64,000 nt of DNA. Source: Pseudomonas sp. ADAK18 (lineage in GTDB: Bacteria; Pseudomonadota; Gammaproteobacteria; Pseudomonadales; Pseudomonadaceae). Of this stretch, positions 56,410 to 64,000 are shown piece after piece. The notes below the pieces were generated by a model. It searched no databases and had not been told where the DNA came from. It saw only the letters and a list, made by a program, of their open reading frames with translations. Position 1 is the first letter of the stretch; each line of letters opens with the position of its first letter. The stretch is taken from the NCBI RefSeq assembly GCF_012935695.1, contig NZ_CP052859.1, positions 5,559,001 to 5,623,000 of the forward strand, given 5' to 3'. The translations under genes were made by a program, and so were the position numbers.

Positions 56410-57933
56410 GTGTCAGTGGAACTTTGGCAGCAGTGCGTGGAGCTTTTGCGCGATGAGCTGCCTGCCCAGCAATTCAACACCTGGATCCGTCCGCTACAGG
56501 TCGAAGCCGAAGGCGACGAGTTGCGTGTCTACGCGCCCAATCGCTTTGTTCTCGACTGGGTCAACGAGAAGTACCTGAGCCGCGTTCTCGAATTGCTCGA
56601 TGAACATGGCAATGGGCTTTCCCCAGTGCTCTCCTTATTAATAGGCAGCAAGCGCAGTTCCGCACCTCGTGCCGCACCGAACGCGCCGCTGGCGGCTGCC
56701 GTATCGCAAGCCCAGGCTGCGGCGGCTCCGGTCAACAACACGCTGGGTGCGCCTGCTGCTGTGACCCCTTCCAAATCATCGACGCAGAAAAACGCGCCGA
56801 TGAACGAAGAGCCATCCCGTGACAGTTTCGATCCGATGGCAGGTGCCAGCTCACAGCTGGCACCGATTCGTGCCGAGCAACGTACCGTGCAGGTCGAAGG
56901 TGCGCTCAAGCACACCAGCTACCTGAACCGCACGTTCACGTTTGAGAACTTTGTCGAAGGTAAATCCAACCAGCTGGCCCGTGCGGCCGCCTGGCAGGTC
57001 GCCGACAACCCCAAGCACGGCTACAACCCGCTGTTCCTTTATGGTGGCGTTGGCTTGGGTAAAACTCACTTGATGCACGCTGTGGGTAACCATCTATTAA
57101 AGAAGAACCCGAATGCCAAGGTTGTGTACCTGCACTCTGAGCGCTTCGTGGCTGACATGGTCAAGGCCTTGCAGCTCAATGCAATCAACGAGTTCAAACG
57201 GTTCTACCGTTCTGTTGATGCACTGCTGATCGATGACATTCAATTCTTCGCCCGCAAGGAACGTTCCCAGGAAGAGTTTTTCCATACGTTCAACGCCTTG
57301 CTCGAAGGTGGCCAGCAGGTCATCTTGACCAGTGACCGTTACCCAAAGGAAATCGAAGGCCTGGAAGAGCGCTTGAAGTCGCGTTTTGGATGGGGCTTGA
57401 CCGTTGCGGTAGAGCCGCCGGAGCTGGAAACACGGGTCGCAATCCTGATGAAAAAGGCCGATCAGGCGAAAGTCGATCTGCCCCACGACGCTGCATTCTT
57501 TATTGCCCAGCGCATTCGCTCCAACGTGCGTGAACTGGAAGGCGCGCTCAAGCGGGTCATCGCTCACTCGCACTTCATGGGCCGCGATATCACCATCGAG
57601 CTGATTCGCGAATCCCTGAAAGACCTGTTGGCGCTACAGGACAAACTGGTCAGTGTGGATAACATTCAACGCACGGTGGCCGAGTACTACAAGATCAAGA
57701 TTTCTGACCTGCTGTCCAAGCGCCGTTCGCGCTCGGTAGCACGTCCTCGTCAGGTGGCCATGGCGCTCTCCAAGGAGCTGACCAACCATAGCCTGCCGGA
57801 AATTGGTGATGTGTTTGGCGGTCGCGACCACACCACGGTCTTGCACGCGTGCCGCAAGATCAACGAACTTAAGGAATCCGACGCGGATATTCGCGAGGAC
57901 TACAAGAACCTGCTGCGTACACTGACTACTTGA
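56410..57933 (+). CDS. dnaA: Chromosomal replication initiator DnaA
   Basis: 507 residues, GTG start. Domain I ([28 protein letters not shown]), a long alanine/serine-rich domain II linker (about 80-160), AAA+ domain III with [19 protein letters not shown] and [15 protein letters not shown], and domain IV with the DNA-binding signature [15 protein letters not shown]. Binds the DnaA boxes at oriC and unwinds the origin. Followed by dnaN after 39 bases. One perfect DnaA box lies inside the gene (57654). Confidence 0.99.
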   Translation: MSVELWQQCVELLRDELPAQQFNTWIRPLQVEAEGDELRVYAPNRFVLDWVNEKYLSRVLELLDEHGNGLSPVLSLLIGSKRSSAPRAAPNAPLAAAVSQAQAAAAPVNNTLGAPAAVTPSKSSTQKNAPMNEEPSRDSFDPMAGASSQLAPIRAEQRTVQVEGALKHTSYLNRTFTFENFVEGKSNQLARAAAWQVADNPKHGYNPLFLYGGVGLGKTHLMHAVGNHLLKKNPNAKVVYLHSERFVADMVKALQLNAINEFKRFYRSVDALLIDDIQFFARKERSQEEFFHTFNALLEGGQQVILTSDRYPKEIEGLEERLKSRFGWGLTVAVEPPELETRVAILMKKADQAKVDLPHDAAFFIAQRIRSNVRELEGALKRVIAHSHFMGRDITIELIRESLKDLLALQDKLVSVDNIQRTVAEYYKIKISDLLSKRRSRSVARPRQVAMALSKELTNHSLPEIGDVFGGRDHTTVLHACRKINELKESDADIREDYKNLLRTLTT

Positions 57934-57972
57934 TGAACACCAGCGCAGCTTATTAAGGCAAGGGACTAGACC

Positions 57973-59076
57973 ATGCATTTCACCATTCAACGCGAAGCCC
58001 TGTTGAAACCCCTGCAACTGGTCGCAGGTGTCGTCGAGCGCCGACAGACCTTGCCGGTGCTTTCTAACGTATTGCTGGTTGTCGAAGGCCAGCAACTGTC
58101 GCTGACCGGTACCGACCTGGAAGTCGAACTGGTTGGTCGTGTCCAATTGGAAGAGCCCGCCGAGCCTGGCGAGATCACCGTGCCAGCGCGCAAGCTGATG
58201 GACATCTGCAAAAGCCTGCCCAACGATGCGCTGATCGACATCAAGGTCGACGAGCAGAAGCTGGTGATTAAGGCGGGTCGTAGTCGTTTCACGCTGTCCA
58301 CCTTGCCTGCCAACGATTTCCCGACCGTGGAAGAAGGCCCGGGTTCGCTGACCTGCAGCTTGGAACAAAGCAAGCTGCGTCGCTTGATCGAGCGCACCAG
58401 CTTCGCCATGGCCCAGCAGGATGTGCGTTACTACCTCAACGGTATGTTGCTGGAAGTATCGGAAGGCATCATCCGCGCCGTAGCCACCGACGGTCACCGT
58501 CTGGCTATGTGCTCGATGAAGGCCGATATCGGTCAACCGGATCGCCACCAGGTCATCGTGCCGCGTAAAGGTATCCTCGAGTTGGCACGTCTGCTCACCG
58601 AACCGGACGGCAACGTCAGCATTGTTCTGGGCCAGCATCATATCCGTGCGACCACCGGCGAGTTCACCTTCACCTCCAAGCTGGTAGACGGCAAGTTCCC
58701 GGACTACGAGCGTGTGCTGCCTAAAGGTGGAGACAAGCTGGTGATCGGTGATCGTCAAGCTCTGCGTGAAGCGTTCAGCCGTACTGCGATTCTGTCCAAC
58801 GAAAAGTACCGTGGTATTCGTCTGCAACTGGCCAACGGTCAGCTGAAAATTCAGGCCAACAACCCGGAGCAGGAAGAAGCGGAAGAAGAAGTGGGCGTCG
58901 ACTACAACGGCGGCAACCTGGAAATTGGCTTCAACGTCAGCTACTTGCTGGACGTGCTGGGTGTAATGACTACCGAACAGGTTCGCCTGATTCTGTCCGA
59001 CTCCAACAGCAGCGCTCTGGTGCAAGAGTCCGACAACGATGATTCGGCTTACGTTGTCATGCCGATGCGCCTGTAA
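57973..59076 (+). CDS. dnaN: DNA polymerase III beta subunit (sliding clamp)
   Basis: 367 residues; three repeated clamp domains. Begins MHFTIQREALLKPLQLVAGVVERRQTLPVLSNVLL and ends DNDDSAYVVMPMRL, the conserved clamp termini. Forms the ring that holds polymerase III on DNA. Normal length and position between dnaA and recF. Confidence 0.99.
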   Translation: MHFTIQREALLKPLQLVAGVVERRQTLPVLSNVLLVVEGQQLSLTGTDLEVELVGRVQLEEPAEPGEITVPARKLMDICKSLPNDALIDIKVDEQKLVIKAGRSRFTLSTLPANDFPTVEEGPGSLTCSLEQSKLRRLIERTSFAMAQQDVRYYLNGMLLEVSEGIIRAVATDGHRLAMCSMKADIGQPDRHQVIVPRKGILELARLLTEPDGNVSIVLGQHHIRATTGEFTFTSKLVDGKFPDYERVLPKGGDKLVIGDRQALREAFSRTAILSNEKYRGIRLQLANGQLKIQANNPEQEEAEEEVGVDYNGGNLEIGFNVSYLLDVLGVMTTEQVRLILSDSNSSALVQESDNDDSAYVVMPMRL

Positions 59077-59096
59077 TCATGTTCAGCAGAAGCTAG

Positions 59097-62622
<3,526 letters not shown>

Positions 62623-62644
62623 TAGGGTTCTCAGTCGGTAAAAC

Positions 62645-62676
62645 AAAAAGGCCAACGCTTAGCGTTGGCCTTTTTT
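62645..62676 (+). terminator. Terminator after gyrB
   Basis: AAAAAGGCCAACGCT-TAGCGTTGGCCTTTTTT: about 10 GC-rich pairs flanked by A and T tracts, 23 bases after the gyrB stop. Because of its symmetry it may also end the response-regulator transcript from the other side. Confidence 0.95.
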
Positions 62677-62704
62677 ATTGGACTGGAATTGAGGTTTTTA
62701 GAAA

Positions 62705-62720
62705 TGCTCCACGTGGAACA
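62705..62720. other. parS site between gyrB and the response regulator
   Basis: TGCTCCACGTGGAACA, one mismatch to the parS palindrome, located just after the gyrB terminator. Confidence 0.85.
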
Positions 62721-62732
62721 TCAAAAAGCGTC

Positions 62733-63452
62733 TCAGTTGTCAGTGGTCGTCACACTCTCCAACCGATATCCATATCCATAGATCGTCAGCAATTGCCAAC
62801 CCCTGTCCGCGGTAAGCCCCAGTTTGTTGCGTAGACGATAGATATGCGTATCCAACGGGCGTGAGGACACCATCTCTTCATGGGTCCAGAACCGTTCATA
62901 GAGGTACTCACGGGACAGCGGACGCGCCAAGTTAGCAAACAGACACCGGGCCAAGCGGTACTCGCGCTCGGTCAGGCTGATGGGCTTGCCGGCCCGAGTG
63001 ACGGTCAGCTCGGCGTCATCGAATGTCAGGTCATTGAAGGTGAGTACTTCGCCGGCGGCGGATTTCTGCAAGCCATGGCGTCGCAGGACGGCTGTCACAC
63101 GAGCCTTGAGCTCGTTCGGACGAAAGGGCTTGCTGACGTAATCATCTGCGCCACTGTTCAGCGCCTGAACGATATCGCTCTCGGCATCTCGGCTGGTGAG
63201 CATGATGGCGGCGGGTGGTACCTCCATGTGCTCACGCGTCCAGCGCAACAGTGCCAGACCGCTCAAATCAGGCAATTGCCAATCCAGAATCAGCAGGTCA
63301 AACGTTTCACGGCGCAGTTGGCGCAGTAAATCTTCACCGCTCTCAAAGCAATGCAGCGTCCATGGCTGTTCCGAGGCGGTGGGGATTTGTCGCAGTGTCT
63401 GTTCCACCCGCCGTAATTCTGCAGGTTCGTCATCCAGTATTGCGACACGCAT
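62733..63452 (-). CDS. OmpR-family response regulator
   Basis: 239 residues. Receiver domain with acidic pair Asp7/Asp8, phospho-acceptor Asp57 (LLILDWQLPD), Thr86 and Lys108 (YVSKPFRPNE), then a winged-helix DNA-binding domain (LTEREYRLARCLFANLARPL...RNKLGL...TIYGYGYRLE). No histidine kinase gene is adjacent in the window, so it is an orphan regulator here. Target genes unknown. A 16-base motif lies about 80 bases upstream of it and again 400 bases further on. Confidence 0.9.
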   Translation of the reverse strand: MRVAILDDEPAELRRVEQTLRQIPTASEQPWTLHCFESGEDLLRQLRRETFDLLILDWQLPDLSGLALLRWTREHMEVPPAAIMLTSRDAESDIVQALNSGADDYVSKPFRPNELKARVTAVLRRHGLQKSAAGEVLTFNDLTFDDAELTVTRAGKPISLTEREYRLARCLFANLARPLSREYLYERFWTHEEMVSSRPLDTHIYRLRNKLGLTADRGWQLLTIYGYGYRLESVTTTDN

Positions 63453-63530
63453 GGGAGGGTCCTTTCTTCTTGAAGAGTGCGGCTAGTTGTCGGCCTGTTT
63501 CGATAAGGGCTGTACTGCGTAAATTCTAGC

Positions 63531-63947
63531 TGTTGAATCTGAACAATTATCGCCAAATTCTCAAGCCCCCTGGATCTATAGGTACGCTGATATCAAATGG
63601 CCGTTAAGCCGTAGGAAATCATCAATACCCAAGCTGGGAAGATACCGGCTCGAGACCGTCAGGAAAAGGATCAATGGCAATCAGGCTTTATGCTGTGTCG
63701 GGACGAGCGATCGTTATGGAGCGGGTCAATGTGTGGGGGAGGATGGTTTTGTTGGTGATCGCGGCGGGTCTGGGGACCGAAACGGTAGGAGCCTCTAGCC
63801 CGGCAGTGGCACCTACCCCCTTTGACAAGCGGCAGACATTAAGTGAACCAGGCAATGGAATGGGCTTCGCGAGCTCGCCCTTCCAGCAAGCCAGCGTGAC
63901 TCAAGAGAACCAGCGCTGGGTCTTCTAGTTGTGTTGAATCTGAACAA
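63531..63947. repeat. Repeated 16-mer flanking the small secreted-protein gene
   Basis: TGTTGAATCTGAACAA occurs exactly at 63531-63546 and 63932-63947, 401 bases apart. The first lies in the upstream region of the response regulator, the second after the small gene, and both stand near GTAAATTCT sequences. They may be binding sites of the adjacent regulator. Confidence 0.6.
63674..63928 (+). CDS. Small secreted or membrane-anchored hypothetical protein
   Basis: 84 residues, not recognised. A hydrophobic segment (RMVLLVIAAGLGTETVGA) is likely a signal peptide or anchor; the mature part is short, polar and proline/serine-rich (SSPAVAPTPFDKRQTLSEPGN), ending NQRWVF with C-terminal Phe, an end seen in some outer-membrane-bound proteins. 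AGGA about 9 bases upstream supports ATG 63674; ATG 63716 would shorten the head before the hydrophobic stretch. It may be part of the regulon of the neighbouring response regulator. Confidence 0.55.
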   Translation: MAIRLYAVSGRAIVMERVNVWGRMVLLVIAAGLGTETVGASSPAVAPTPFDKRQTLSEPGNGMGFASSPFQQASVTQENQRWVF

Positions 63948-64000
63948 ATGTTGCAGATTCCCCTGATGCACCTCTGCTGTAGGTAAATTCTCTCCCGCTG

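Overview
The window is the replication-origin region of a Pseudomonas chromosome, most likely the P. fluorescens group. The order rpmH-oriC-dnaA-dnaN-recF-gyrB on one side and rnpA-yidD-yidC, mnmE, mnmG-rsmG-parA-parB, the atp operon, glmU-glmR-glmS on the other is the classic Pseudomonas layout. REP sequences of the GTGGGAGCGGGCTTGCTCGC type and a small DUF6124 gene also point to this group.

Layout. 1-5.5 kb: end of a zinc-limitation cluster (folE2, a Zn/Mn-type ABC transporter, hisI-like, gamma-carbonic anhydrase and dihydroorotase paralogues), tightly overlapped. 5.5-9 kb: a DUF3617 protein, cardiolipin synthase, and an IS110-type element that has split a REP sequence. 9-12.2 kb: cyclopropane fatty acid synthase-like gene and a bufferin-type (bufABC) metallophore peptide operon. 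12.3-18.2 kb: a minus-strand operon of three SPFH (HflK/HflC-like) proteins and a P1B-type ATPase. 18.3-24 kb: a six-gene ynbABCD-like lipid cluster. 24-26.1 kb: an accessory patch with a Fic protein, direct repeats, and a strikingly structured leader before a DUF6124 gene. 26.3-35.4 kb: alpha-2-macroglobulin plus PBP1C, and a membrane protein. 35.5-39.7 kb: glmS, glmR, glmU. 39.9-47 kb: atpIBEFHAGDC. 47.1-56.4 kb: partition, tRNA-modification and membrane-insertion genes, then oriC. 56.4-62.6 kb: dnaA-dnaN-recF-gyrB with three parS sites. 62.7-64 kb: a response regulator and a small secreted protein.

The most unusual signals: (1) the noncoding left end of the IS110 element folds into two loops whose guide segments match the two halves of the split REP target and, more weakly, the element's own ends, as expected of a bridge RNA, while its transposase is frameshifted; (2) a ~225-nt region before the DUF6124 gene with nested hairpins, duplicated and mutually exclusive pairing segments, and a final hairpin that buries the ribosome-binding site; (3) an SPFH/P-ATPase operon with a polyhistidine head and a Zur-box-like palindrome; (4) at least two dozen perfect DnaA boxes spread from about 21 to 58 kb; (5) a parS-like site inside folE2, about 56 kb from dnaA.

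Starts were chosen by ribosome-binding site and family length. Family names come from recognition of motifs, not database searches.
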